Positions 6,166 through 13,612 are shown, counted from the first letter of the stretch. The stretch is 15,467 nt of DNA from Endomicrobiia bacterium (GCA_030018875.1 JASEHK010000017.1:1-15467), one strand, 5' to 3'. A program made the numbers and translations. Notes: generated by a model from the letters alone, not told the origin.

Positions 6166-7647
6166 ATGAAGATAAAAATATACAACACCCTCTCGCAAAA
6201 AAAAGAGGACTTCGCCCCGCTCGACGGAAAAACCGCGCGGCTCTACGTCTGCGGCATAACGCCCTACGACTCGGCGCATCTGGGCCACGCACGATGTTAC
6301 GTGGCATTCGACGTAATAAAACGTTTCCTTGAGCGCGCGGGTTACGGGGTAAAACATATTCAGAATTTTACCGACGTGGACGACAAAATAATAAACCGCG
6401 CGAATGAAACCAAAGAACTTGAAAGCGACCGCGAAACCACCGACGGGAAGGACTCCTCGGCGGCCAAGGAAAGATGCCGGCGACTTTCACAAAAATATAT
6501 AGACGATTATTTCGAGCATATAAGAAAACTCGGCGTCCGCGACGCCGACGACTACCCGAAGGTCACCGTTACAATGCCGGAAATCATCGCGCTCGTCGGC
6601 AGACTCATTGAGCGCGGATACGCCTACGAATCCGGCGGGGACGTATATTTTTCCGTGCGCAAATTCCCCGACTACGGCAAACTCTCGAAGCGCTCTCTCG
6701 ACGATATGATATCGGGCGCGCGCGTCGCGCCCGACGAGAAAAAGAACGACCCGCTCGATTTCGCCCTGTGGAAAAAATCAAAGCCGCTTGAACCGGCGTG
6801 GGAATCGCCGTGGGGCTGCGGCCGTCCGGGGTGGCATATAGAATGTTCCGCAATGGCTCAAAAATATCTGGGCGAGACGATAGATATACACGGCGGAGGG
6901 CAGGACCTGATTTTTCCCCACCACGAAAACGAAATAGCCCAATCCGAGGCCGCTACGGGCAAGACCTTCGCGCGGTATTTCGTCCACAACGGGTTCGTGA
7001 CGATAAACTCCGAGAAAATGTCCAAGTCGCTGGGCAACTTTTTCACTCTCTCGGACATATTCAAGAAATACGAGCCCCATGTTGTGAGGTATTTTCTCAT
7101 CTCGCAACATTACCGCTCGCCGCTCGATTTTTCCGACGAAGGTCTCCAACAATCGAAAAACGCCGTCGAAAGAATACAAAATGCCCTGTTCGACGCGCAT
7201 ATTCTGACACAAGCGCTTCCGCCAAAAATAGCTATTAAGGGTGATGTAGTCGGCGGAATTGTCGGAGGCGCGGACGAAACAATCGGCGGAATTGAGCGCG
7301 CCTTCGACGCGGCCATGTCGGACGACTTCAACACCGCCGAGGCGCTCGCTCAAGTTCACGCCGCGGTGTCTTATATTTTCATTCTGAACCGCGACAAACC
7401 CACGGGCTTGAACAAAAAAACGGTTCTTGCCGCGATAGAAAGCGTCAACAAAATGCTCGACGCGCTCGGCATAAATCTTTCCATATCGCAGGCGATACCG
7501 CCCGACGTCGTCAAACTCGCCGAAGAGCGCGAGGACGCGCGGAAATCGAAAAATTATAAACTCGCCGACGAACTGCGCGACAGAATAAAATCGCTCGGAT
7601 ATTCTGTTGAAGACACGAAAGGCGGCGCGCATGTCAAAAAACTATAA
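6166..7647 (+). CDS. cysS: Cysteinyl-tRNA synthetase
   Basis: Class I synthetase charging tRNA-Cys. The 493 residues show the zinc site C29, C227, H252 and E256 (the last three are the E. coli ligands shifted by 18), HLGH at 38-41 as the HIGH signature, FTDVDDKI at 68-75, HGGGQDLIFPHHENEIAQSEA around 242-262, and KMSKS at 284-288. The C-terminal LADELRDRIKSLGYSVEDTKGG is typical of bacterial CysRS. Relative to E. coli there is an insertion of about 17 residues, rich in Glu, Asp and Ser, around 82-102 just after the DVDDKI motif. The ATG lies 4 nt after the previous stop with no obvious Shine-Dalgarno. cysS next to the MEP genes and rlmB is a conserved neighbourhood in other phyla. Confidence 0.96.
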   Translation: MKIKIYNTLSQKKEDFAPLDGKTARLYVCGITPYDSAHLGHARCYVAFDVIKRFLERAGYGVKHIQNFTDVDDKIINRANETKELESDRETTDGKDSSAAKERCRRLSQKYIDDYFEHIRKLGVRDADDYPKVTVTMPEIIALVGRLIERGYAYESGGDVYFSVRKFPDYGKLSKRSLDDMISGARVAPDEKKNDPLDFALWKKSKPLEPAWESPWGCGRPGWHIECSAMAQKYLGETIDIHGGGQDLIFPHHENEIAQSEAATGKTFARYFVHNGFVTINSEKMSKSLGNFFTLSDIFKKYEPHVVRYFLISQHYRSPLDFSDEGLQQSKNAVERIQNALFDAHILTQALPPKIAIKGDVVGGIVGGADETIGGIERAFDAAMSDDFNTAEALAQVHAAVSYIFILNRDKPTGLNKKTVLAAIESVNKMLDALGINLSISQAIPPDVVKLAEEREDARKSKNYKLADELRDRIKSLGYSVEDTKGGAHVKKL

Positions 7648-7662
7648 CCACGAGGCAAAAAA

Positions 7663-8460
7663 ATGAACCGAGACAATAGACGAAACGACGGAAAAAAGAG
7701 ATTCGCGCGGGAGAACAAACCCGCGCGCGACGCTTCCGATTTCATCGCCGGTTACCACCCGACAAGAGAGTTCCTCATAAAAAACCCGTCGCGGGTGTCC
7801 AAGATACTCGTATCCCACCGCTCAAGCGGTCTCGACGAGATAATAGGCATAGCCAAAGCCAACGGCATTCCGTTTCATTTCGCTCCGCCTGAAAAACTCA
7901 AAGAAATCACGGGGCGCGGCGAAAATATAGTCGCGCTGGTTTCAAACACTCCGCTATTAGGGATGGATGAACTCAGGGAAAAGGCCGCCCGTCTCGGGAA
8001 CAGCGGACTTTTCGTCATTCTCGACGAGATAACCGATACGCACAATCTGGGGGCGATAATCCGCTCCGCCGTATGCTTCGGCGCCAACGGCGTGATAATA
8101 CAGAAATGGAGAGCGGCGACCTTGACCGCCGCGGTACACACCTCATCCGCCGGGGCGGTCTCGCACATAGATGTCTTCAGCGTGCCGAACGTGAAACACG
8201 CGATAACAGCGCTAAAAGAATTGTCTTACTTTGCGGTGGGTTCTTCGTCGGAAGGCAACACTAACATAGAAAGTTTTTCGTTTCCCGGAAAACTTGCCGT
8301 CGTAATCGGTTCGGAAGAAAGCGGTATCAGGAAAACCGTCTCGGAACTCTGCGACACAATCATATCCATCCCCCAGAACAAATCAATCGCTTCCCTGAAC
8401 GCTTCGGTGGCGGCGGGCATAATTCTTTATGCCGCGCACAAGCGCTCTCACAAAATCTGA
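7663..8460 (+). CDS. rlmB: SpoU/TrmH-type rRNA 2'-O-methyltransferase (RlmB-like)
   Basis: Likely methylates the ribose of a guanosine in 23S rRNA (position 2251 in E. coli) using SAM. The 265 residues have a basic disordered head (1-25), an N-terminal substrate-binding domain (about 26-97, starting IAGYHPTREFL) and a SPOUT knot domain. The knot motifs are visible: motif 1 D121-EITDTHNLGAIIRSA, motif 2 VVIGSEESGIR (214-223) and motif 3 SLNASVAAGI (244-253). Motif 3 normally begins IPM.G; here it reads IPQNKSIASLN, a moderate departure that could alter target choice. The neighbourhood (yacL, ispD, ispF, cysS) favours RlmB over other TrmH-family enzymes. GAGG at 7652-7655 lies 7 nt before the ATG. 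It ends the plus-strand run and converges on the PAP2 gene with only 22 nt between their stop codons. Confidence 0.9.
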   Translation: MNRDNRRNDGKKRFARENKPARDASDFIAGYHPTREFLIKNPSRVSKILVSHRSSGLDEIIGIAKANGIPFHFAPPEKLKEITGRGENIVALVSNTPLLGMDELREKAARLGNSGLFVILDEITDTHNLGAIIRSAVCFGANGVIIQKWRAATLTAAVHTSSAGAVSHIDVFSVPNVKHAITALKELSYFAVGSSSEGNTNIESFSFPGKLAVVIGSEESGIRKTVSELCDTIISIPQNKSIASLNASVAAGIILYAAHKRSHKI

Positions 8461-8482
8461 ATATCGTTTTTTCGACGCCTAA

Positions 8483-9100
8483 TCAGTCGAGAGGGCGTCC
8501 TGCCCTTTGAGATATGTGTATGGCCGCCTTGCAAGACAGCGCTCCCACGAGCGCGCCCAGCGCCGCTCCTACAATAGAATCGAAGGGATAATGAACTCCG
8601 ACGTAAATGCGGGAATACGCGCTCAAAAAAGCGCAAAAATAAGCGGCGACGGCGACCCATCTTTCCTTGAGGAATTTTTTAGCGGGGTTTTGCTCGGCGG
8701 GAACGTTTTTCTTGAAGAAAAACGCGAACATGGTTGCCGCGGCAAATGAATTGAAAGCGTGGGAGGACGGCATCGAACAACCCGCCGCGCCGACGAGTTG
8801 GCGCACGCCGTCGAGGGTTTCGAACGGACGGGGCCGCGCGAACAACTCTTTAAGAATTTTGCTTGAAATGATGTCTGCGAGAACTGTTCCGAGCGCTATG
8901 CTCAGAGCCGCAACGCGCCCGCGATACTTTCCGAAAATAATAAGCCCCGCAAAAAGCAGCAGAAAGGCCGGATAGAAGTTTCTTGTGTCGGTCACGAAAG
9001 GCAGCAACTTGTCCAAAAAATCGGCCGTGAGCGACCCGTTCAAAAACCTGAAAAGCGCGACGTCAACTGATGAGAGAAAGTCGAATAACGCTCGAATCAT
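8483..9100 (-). CDS. PAP2-family membrane phosphatase
   Basis: A 205-residue polytopic protein with the three PAP2 motifs: K84-ELFA-R89-P-R-P, P111-S-S-H114 and S163-R-IYVGV-H170-YPF-D174. H114 and H170 would be the catalytic histidines, probably facing the periplasm. About five or six hydrophobic helices surround them. Such enzymes dephosphorylate undecaprenyl diphosphate, phosphatidylglycerol phosphate or lipid A, and the motifs alone do not tell which. The PSSH form in place of PSGH is a tolerated variant. Its ATG overlaps the thrC stop by 4 nt, so the two are translated together, though no metabolic link is evident. The gene converges on rlmB. Confidence 0.9.
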   Translation of the reverse strand: MIRALFDFLSSVDVALFRFLNGSLTADFLDKLLPFVTDTRNFYPAFLLLFAGLIIFGKYRGRVAALSIALGTVLADIISSKILKELFARPRPFETLDGVRQLVGAAGCSMPSSHAFNSFAAATMFAFFFKKNVPAEQNPAKKFLKERWVAVAAYFCAFLSAYSRIYVGVHYPFDSIVGAALGALVGALSCKAAIHISQRAGRPLD

Positions 9101-10335
9101 AGCGCGAGAACTTCACAAAGAGCTTCCAGAGATGGCCGGATAACGGGCGGCTCGCCGACGGACTTTGAGGCCGCGGCGACGTCTTTAAGCCCTGAGCCGG
9201 TGATTACGCACAATGCCGTCTCGTTATCTTTTATCCGCGAGGCGATTTTTTTTAAGCCCGCGACGGCTGCCGCGGCGGCGGGTTCCGGAAATACTCCCGA
9301 GGTCTTCGATGTCAGCGCTATGGCGGCGATGATTTCGTCGTCGGACACCTCGACGGCGAAGCCGCCGGATTCAAGGAGCGCGCGCACGGCGGCGACGCCG
9401 TCACGCGGCATGTCAACGGATATTGAATCCGCGATGGTCGTGGCGCGAACGGGTTTTACTTCGATTTTCGAGGAAGGATTTTTCATCGCGGCCGCGTAAG
9501 CAAGAGAAACCGCGTTCGATTTTTCCGACTGGACCGCGACCATTTTCGGAAGTTTTTCGATGAGGCCGAGCGCCTTCATATCCTTGAAACCTTTCCAAAT
9601 GCCGCTTATAATGTTGCCGTCGCCGACGGAAACAAATACATAATCCGGCGGCTCCCACGAAAACTGCTCGCATATTTCGTGACCGCAGGTCTTCTTGCCT
9701 TCGCGGGTTATCGGATTGTATCCAGTGTTGCGGTTGTACCATCCGAACTTTTCCGTTGCCTTTATCGAAAGGTCGTAAGCGTCGTCGTAGGCGCCGTCTA
9801 CGGCCACAACGCGAGCTCCAAAGTTCATCAACTGCGCTATCTTGGCCTTAGGCGCAGTTTTGGGAACGAGTATCACGCACGGGAAAACCACGCTTGCCGC
9901 CACGCAGGCCAGAGCCGCTCCCGCGTTTCCCGTCGAAGCGGCCACGATTTTTTCCACGCCGTTTTCACGGGCGTACGCCAGAACGACCGACGAAGCGCGG
10001 TCTTTGAAGGACGCCGACGGATTGCGCGAGTCGTCCTTTATAAAAACATTCTTGATTCCAACGGCGACGGCAAGGCGCCTGGTTTCATAGACAGGCGTCC
10101 AGCCGACTTGAAGATTCGGGATTTTATCGAGGTTTTGTAAAGGTAAAACATCCAGATAGCGCCAGTGGTCGAAGCGCAAATTGCTTTCAAGAGACCGCCG
10201 CGTCAGAGTTTTTTTTATCGCCGCGGAATCGTAAATGACATCGAGATTGCCGCCGCAGTCGCACAGATACCGGATGGGCTCGTATTCTATCTCCTTGCCG
10301 CAGTCAAGACATTTATATCCGATGATTTTTTTCAT
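9097..10335 (-). CDS. thrC: Threonine synthase with N-terminal zinc ribbon
   Basis: Converts O-phosphohomoserine to threonine using PLP. The 412 residues begin with a zinc-ribbon-like segment (C9-x2-C12 and C25-x-C27, ending GGNLDVIYD), followed by the PLP fold: WTPVYETRRL near 79-88, the Schiff-base lysine K111 in NPSASFKDRAS, STGNAGAALA at about 134-143, GDGNIISGIW, and the phosphate-binding VITGSGLKD near the end. This is the shorter form common in bacteria and archaea rather than the long yeast type. The ATG lacks a good Shine-Dalgarno but overlaps the stop of a 17-codon ORF (ATGA), suggesting coupled translation. The first 36 residues are duplicated as a separate tiny gene at 14559-14669. 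It is followed without a gap by the PAP2 gene. Confidence 0.95.
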   Translation of the reverse strand: MKKIIGYKCLDCGKEIEYEPIRYLCDCGGNLDVIYDSAAIKKTLTRRSLESNLRFDHWRYLDVLPLQNLDKIPNLQVGWTPVYETRRLAVAVGIKNVFIKDDSRNPSASFKDRASSVVLAYARENGVEKIVAASTGNAGAALACVAASVVFPCVILVPKTAPKAKIAQLMNFGARVVAVDGAYDDAYDLSIKATEKFGWYNRNTGYNPITREGKKTCGHEICEQFSWEPPDYVFVSVGDGNIISGIWKGFKDMKALGLIEKLPKMVAVQSEKSNAVSLAYAAAMKNPSSKIEVKPVRATTIADSISVDMPRDGVAAVRALLESGGFAVEVSDDEIIAAIALTSKTSGVFPEPAAAAAVAGLKKIASRIKDNETALCVITGSGLKDVAAASKSVGEPPVIRPSLEALCEVLAL

Positions 10336-10385
10336 TTGTCCAACGCCGCTAAGCCGTCATAGATTCCACCCACATCCTGAACCAT
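10332..10385 (-). CDS. Candidate 17-residue leader peptide of thrC
   Basis: ATG at 10385-10383 opens a 17-codon frame, MVQDVGGIYDGLAALDK, whose TGA (10334-10332) overlaps the thrC ATG. An in-frame TAA lies just upstream, so it is not the tail of a longer gene. The ATG lies 9 nt beyond an extended -10 element, so the transcript would begin within a few bases of it. thrC itself lacks a Shine-Dalgarno, and a leaderless leader ORF would deliver ribosomes to it. The peptide has no Thr or Ile run, so classical attenuation by threonine is unlikely. Chance remains possible for so short a frame. Confidence 0.45.
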   Translation of the reverse strand: MVQDVGGIYDGLAALDK

Positions 10386-10394
10386 GGCAACAAT

Positions 10395-10403
10395 ATTTTA
10401 TCA
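10395..10403 (-). promoter_or_regulatory. Extended -10 promoter of the thrC leader
   Basis: TGATAAAAT on the minus strand, inside TTTTGATAAAAT (10406-10395), an exact match to the sequence before the gene at 1081. No convincing -35 hexamer is seen at 16-18 nt spacing. The predicted start of transcription is close to 10388, within a few nt of the ATG at 10385. Confidence 0.6.
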
Positions 10404-10466
10404 AAATCGCCGATGTTCCGCGTTATCTCCGCCAACCCATTTTTCACGCTTCGGTGTCGGGAAACT

Positions 10467-10484
10467 CCGCGCGAAACCGCGCGG
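10467..10484 (-). terminator. Possible weak terminator after the pseudopeptidase-CBM48 gene
   Basis: CCGCGCG-GTTT-CGCGCGG on the minus strand is a perfect 7-bp GC stem with a 4-nt loop, starting one nt after the TAG stop at 10486. It is followed only by AGTTTCC, a poor T-run, so termination may be partial. It lies between this gene and the thrC promoter. Confidence 0.4.
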
Positions 10485-10485
10485 G

Positions 10486-11871
10486 CTATCGCGACTCAGC
10501 ACGCGCCTCGACAAGACGTTTTTTATTTTTCCCGTCGAGAATGAGCACGGAATTTCGGCCGCCGTGGCCGTCGGGGGAGAGACCATCGGCAAAGTTGTCC
10601 GCTATCCAGCGTTCGCCGTCAACCATGAATTTGTACTGATACCTTCCGGGCATGGGAAGATATACCGTCGTGCGCCACAGTCGTTTTTCGCTCTTGTCGG
10701 ATTTCATCTGATTGCCGGTCGCAAGCGCGTTCCAGTCGTTGAAGTCTCCGGCGACAGCGACGCTTTCGGCGTCAGCGTCGGCGACGAAGTGGAAAGTAAC
10801 CTCGCAGAGAGGGCTTTTTGAAGCGACTTCTTTCAATTTTTTGCCGGCGAGCTTTTGCGCCGTAGAGTAAACCTCGCCGGAGTAATCGCCGATGTCCAGT
10901 AACGCCTGCATCGCCGCCACGTATTTGAAAAAATACCGTCTCAATATCTCATCTCGAAGATGACTTGCGACAAAGTAAAAAGAAGATATTTCGTTTGCTC
11001 TCTGCCGGAAAAGTTCGACATCGGTGGTACGGTATTCGGTGACGTTTTTGGCAAGCCAGAGCCGCCAGTCGCTTTCCAGTTCGTCGGTGGTTTTGCCGTA
11101 ATATTGTTTTATGAGTTCGTCGGCGTTTTGAGCGCCGGCGGTCACGAGAAGTTTTTCGAACTTTTCAAAACCGTGTTCTTTGATAAGATACGCTCCGAAT
11201 GAGATAAACTTTGAAGAACAGAAACTCCAGACGTCCCGATCGTAGCTTTCTTTGAGCAGTCGGCTGACGGGATATTCCGTATCCAGCGGCCGGTCAATAA
11301 TCCATCGCGCCGGCGAATGCACGTCGCGCTCGCAGAAAGCGGCGGTGAAACCGTATAACGTTTGGTTGAATTTTCTCGGCGCTTTCTGAGTTTTAAGGTG
11401 CTTCTGCAAAAACAACGCCAACACGATACCTTCTTCCAAATTGCCTTCGATGAGTTTTTCTATCGTTGGCAGAGACGACGCTAAAAATGCGAATTCGTCC
11501 GAGCGCTTCCATGCGTTCAAGGGATAGTATATGAGAAACGTAGAAATTATGCCGTTGGAAGTCATTGACGCTCTCCCCCACCCGTGCGATCGGCCTTCGA
11601 ATAAAGGATGGACGAGATAAACGGAGATTTTATTTTCGAAGCGGATGTTCAGACGGCGGGCGGTTTTTTCGTAGATTCGTTCGGTGATCTCGGCGATGGA
11701 AACGCGCTCTTTGTATGCGTCGCTTTCCAAATCGTCGAAGTAAAAAACGAAGTTCGTTGTTTCGTAACTCGGCTGGCGCGCGGATGCGTGCGCGGGCAGG
11801 GCGCAGACTGCGACTGCCACGAACGAAAAAACGGCAAAAAATACAGACAAACCCTCACTGAGACGCGACAT
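10486..11871 (-). CDS. Secreted degenerate peptidase-MA-like protein with C-terminal glycogen-binding (CBM48/AMPK-type) domain
   Basis: A 461-residue protein. Residues 1-29 form a signal peptide ending A27-H-A29, with no lipobox. Residues about 38-275 resemble the gluzincin peptidase-MA fold: NFVFYFDD, a KISVYLVHP strand (81-89), then W215-SFCSSKFISFGAYLIKEHG and TTDELESDWRLWL, the usual C-terminal part of that family. No HExxH is present anywhere, so it should not be an active zinc peptidase. Residues about 357-447 form an E-set glycogen-binding domain with VAVAGDFNDWN, LPMPGRYQYKFMVDGERW and a terminal GRNSVLIL. The ATG follows a G-run (GGGGGG, 3-nt spacer). A role in binding an alpha-glucan or similar polysaccharide outside the cytoplasm is inference. 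Confidence 0.8.
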   Translation of the reverse strand: MSRLSEGLSVFFAVFSFVAVAVCALPAHASARQPSYETTNFVFYFDDLESDAYKERVSIAEITERIYEKTARRLNIRFENKISVYLVHPLFEGRSHGWGRASMTSNGIISTFLIYYPLNAWKRSDEFAFLASSLPTIEKLIEGNLEEGIVLALFLQKHLKTQKAPRKFNQTLYGFTAAFCERDVHSPARWIIDRPLDTEYPVSRLLKESYDRDVWSFCSSKFISFGAYLIKEHGFEKFEKLLVTAGAQNADELIKQYYGKTTDELESDWRLWLAKNVTEYRTTDVELFRQRANEISSFYFVASHLRDEILRRYFFKYVAAMQALLDIGDYSGEVYSTAQKLAGKKLKEVASKSPLCEVTFHFVADADAESVAVAGDFNDWNALATGNQMKSDKSEKRLWRTTVYLPMPGRYQYKFMVDGERWIADNFADGLSPDGHGGRNSVLILDGKNKKRLVEARAESR

Positions 11872-11891
11872 AATCCCCCCTTTATATAACC

Positions 11892-11904
11892 AACGCCCGG
11901 CGTT
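11892..11904. promoter_or_regulatory. Palindrome upstream of the pseudopeptidase-CBM48 gene
   Basis: AACGCC-C-GGCGTT is a perfect 6-bp inverted repeat. On the minus strand it lies 6 bp before a TATATAA that could be a -10, about 20 nt before the start codon. It is a candidate operator, but no -35 hexamer supports the promoter. Confidence 0.3.
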
Positions 11905-11933
11905 TGTTTCGGTGCGTGTTAAGTTTTACGTCA

Positions 11934-11959
11934 TTTTCCCATCTGAGCAGATGAGAAAA
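11934..11959. repeat. Long inverted repeat, 12-bp arms
   Basis: TTTTCCCATCTG (11934-11945), two bases, then CAGATGAGAAAA (11948-11959). Eleven Watson-Crick pairs and one wobble form a hairpin between the small Pro/Ser-rich protein and the pseudopeptidase gene. The T-run is in the left arm and the A-run in the right on both strands, the reverse of an intrinsic terminator, so a protein-binding site or mRNA-stabilising structure fits better. Confidence 0.55.
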
Positions 11960-12001
11960 TCCGTTCCGGCGCGCATCAGACTCGACGGCCGGGCGCGGTT
12001 T

Positions 12002-12214
12002 TTATTTTGACGATTTCGGCTCTGCGCCGCGCGCCGTGTTGTCGGAGAAGTTTACCTCGTAGTTGCCGGTAGGCGATAGAGGAAAATAAGGCTCCGAGAA
12101 CGTCTGCGGCGGCGTATAAGGTTGATGATGCGTAGCGCCACTGCCGCCCATGTTGACGTTCAGTTTAAAATTCTCCGACGACGACGGAGCGTTCTGAAAC
12201 GTTTTGTCCGCCAT
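12002..12214 (-). CDS. Small Pro/Ser/Asn-rich protein of unknown function
   Basis: A 70-residue hydrophilic protein, MADKTFQNAPSSSENF and onward, without Cys or Trp and with no hydrophobic helix. It is rich in Pro, Ser, Thr, Asn and Gly, and should be disordered. A FKLNVNMGG stretch (about residues 16-24) precedes a Pro/Tyr/Ser/Thr-rich tail ending EPKSSK. The ATG at 12214 has GGGGG at a 4-nt spacing; a TTG 24 nt upstream in frame is less likely. It has its own promoter (12279-12307), although it follows the ATP-grasp gene on the same strand. A RiPP-like precursor, a secreted substrate or a small structural protein are all possible; no family was recognised and a spurious frame cannot be excluded. 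Confidence 0.6.
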   Translation of the reverse strand: MADKTFQNAPSSSENFKLNVNMGGSGATHHQPYTPPQTFSEPYFPLSPTGNYEVNFSDNTARGAEPKSSK

Positions 12215-12278
12215 AAAACCCCCATGGGAAGGAAGCAATGCGATGACATCGGAAGGTCTCGCCCCCTAATCCCGTTTC

Positions 12279-12307
12279 ATTTTACAATATTTAATTATAC
12301 AAATCAA
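12279..12307 (-). promoter_or_regulatory. Promoter of the small Pro/Ser-rich protein
   Basis: TTGATT (12307-12302), a 17-nt spacer and TAAAAT (12284-12279) on the minus strand. An exact TATAAT (12299-12294) lies inside the spacer and could serve as an alternative -10. The leader before the ATG at 12214 would be about 58 nt and contains a small CGATG-A-CATCG hairpin at 12241-12251. Confidence 0.6.
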
Positions 12308-12346
12308 ATGTTACGAAATTGTTCGCAATCCGGGGCGCCGCCGATT

Positions 12347-13612
12347 TTACGCATTGACGAACTCGACGCCTTTTTCGGAAGATATGAAAATGATGCCCGG
12401 CTTTGCGTAAAATTTTTCGAACGCGGTGGCGTAAAACTCCTCGATGTTTTTCAACGCAAGGATTTTTCTGTCAGTATTTTCGGGCGGGAAAGATAAAGAG
12501 GCGTTCGATTCGGCGTAGATATCCAGCGCGCTGACACCGCCGCGCGCGGGGATATCCGCAAGCGTCGCCGAAAATTTATTCGTCTCAAGGAAGCGGGGTT
12601 TTCCGTCGGGAGGGATCATAAAATCCATCGTCAAGGCGCAGCCGCAAGCCGCCGTGAAATCGAAAGCAGCCAAGAGTTCGTTCAATCCGCCGATATGAGA
12701 AATTTCCGCGTCGGTCCAGTAGTTCGCGGTTATTAATTCGCCCAGTTTCGTCGGATGATTTTTCGACACCCTGGCAAAATCGAGCCCGCACACGATTTTT
12801 TTACACCAGCCCGCGGATAAAACTGACGGCCGGGCGTCCCGCGCGAGCACGCTAAAACCGCAGCAGTTCAGTTTATGGACGACGTTTTCGGCGCCGTCGG
12901 AGAAAGGGTCGTCGGTGACGAGCATCTCCGATAGGATTATGTCCTGTCCGCGCTCTTTTGCGACTGTGTCCGCCAGATCGAAAAGCCATAAGCCGAGATT
13001 GTCTCTCGGGAAGACCGCGTACCCGAGCGTCGGTGTAAGACGCGAAGCCGCCCCTGCGGAACTTTTTAATATTAAATAATCGGAGGTGAAAAAACCGCAA
13101 AGAGCATCCAGCGTCGCGGCCGGCGAGCCGCGCGCAGCCGGCGGAATTATCGCACTTGCCGGCAGTAGCGAAGTTTTTTGTTTCAGCGCGAGCGCCAACA
13201 TCTGAAAAGATTTCGAGTTAAGCGCGGGGTGAGTCCACCCCGCGACGTCGTCGCCGTGGGAAAGAGCGGCAATAACGGCGCGCGAAGTCGCGTCAGAAAA
13301 CTGTAAATCGTAAATACACGGGCGCTGGTTTTGCGACGACAACCGCACGGAAGCGTCGTCATCGGCGCATATCTCGACCTCACGGGCAACTTCGAAATAA
13401 ATCTCCAACACCCCCCTTTGCTTCTCCGCGCCCCGCGGTCGGCCGAACAGATACTTCGTCGGATATGGCTCGTCTCCGCGCAGCCGCGAACGGATTGTTT
13501 CGAAGAGATTCTTCGTTTCATTGCCGGAATAGACGCGCCGCGTCTCGCCAAACGGCGCCAGCGCCGCTTCGAGGAAATCGCGCCGCAGTATAATCGCCGC
13601 GGTTTCTTTCAT
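12347..13612 (-). CDS. ATP-grasp-like enzyme of unknown substrate
   Basis: A 421-residue cytoplasmic protein. The second half follows an ATP-grasp plan: an ATP-binding lysine candidate K183 in DYLILKSSAGAASR, a ribose/adenine-contacting E229 in DIILSEMLV, D330 in LTMDFMIPPDGKPRF, and the metal ligands E343 and N345 in FLETNKFS. The first 170 residues would be the preATP-grasp and central regions and match nothing I know. ATP-grasp enzymes join a carboxylate to an amine, hydroxyl or thiol through an acyl phosphate. Neighbours are a secreted protein upstream and a small disordered protein downstream, which could be a peptide substrate. The start ATG has only a weak GGAAA upstream. The assignment rests on motif spacing, not on close similarity to a named enzyme. 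Confidence 0.7.
   Translation of the reverse strand: MKETAAIILRRDFLEAALAPFGETRRVYSGNETKNLFETIRSRLRGDEPYPTKYLFGRPRGAEKQRGVLEIYFEVAREVEICADDDASVRLSSQNQRPCIYDLQFSDATSRAVIAALSHGDDVAGWTHPALNSKSFQMLALALKQKTSLLPASAIIPPAARGSPAATLDALCGFFTSDYLILKSSAGAASRLTPTLGYAVFPRDNLGLWLFDLADTVAKERGQDIILSEMLVTDDPFSDGAENVVHKLNCCGFSVLARDARPSVLSAGWCKKIVCGLDFARVSKNHPTKLGELITANYWTDAEISHIGGLNELLAAFDFTAACGCALTMDFMIPPDGKPRFLETNKFSATLADIPARGGVSALDIYAESNASLSFPPENTDRKILALKNIEEFYATAFEKFYAKPGIIFISSEKGVEFVNA

Noticed and set aside
6778..7632. A 284-codon minus-strand frame antisense to cysS
   Set aside because: It is a compositional shadow of cysS, whose catalytic and zinc motifs are complete on the plus strand.
8493..8507. AGGGC-GTCCT-GCCCT hairpin as a terminator between rlmB and the PAP2 gene
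   Set aside because: Only a 5-bp stem, inside the PAP2 coding end, and with no T-run on either strand.
11800..11806. Cys in the signal peptide of the pseudopeptidase as a lipoprotein site
   Set aside because: The preceding residues (VAV) do not fit a lipobox; a normal AHA cleavage site follows.
12122..12496. A 124-codon plus-strand frame across the small Pro/Ser-rich gene and the ATP-grasp 3' end
   Set aside because: No ribosome site, Arg/Cys-rich shadow composition, and it crosses a minus-strand promoter and an ATP-grasp coding end.
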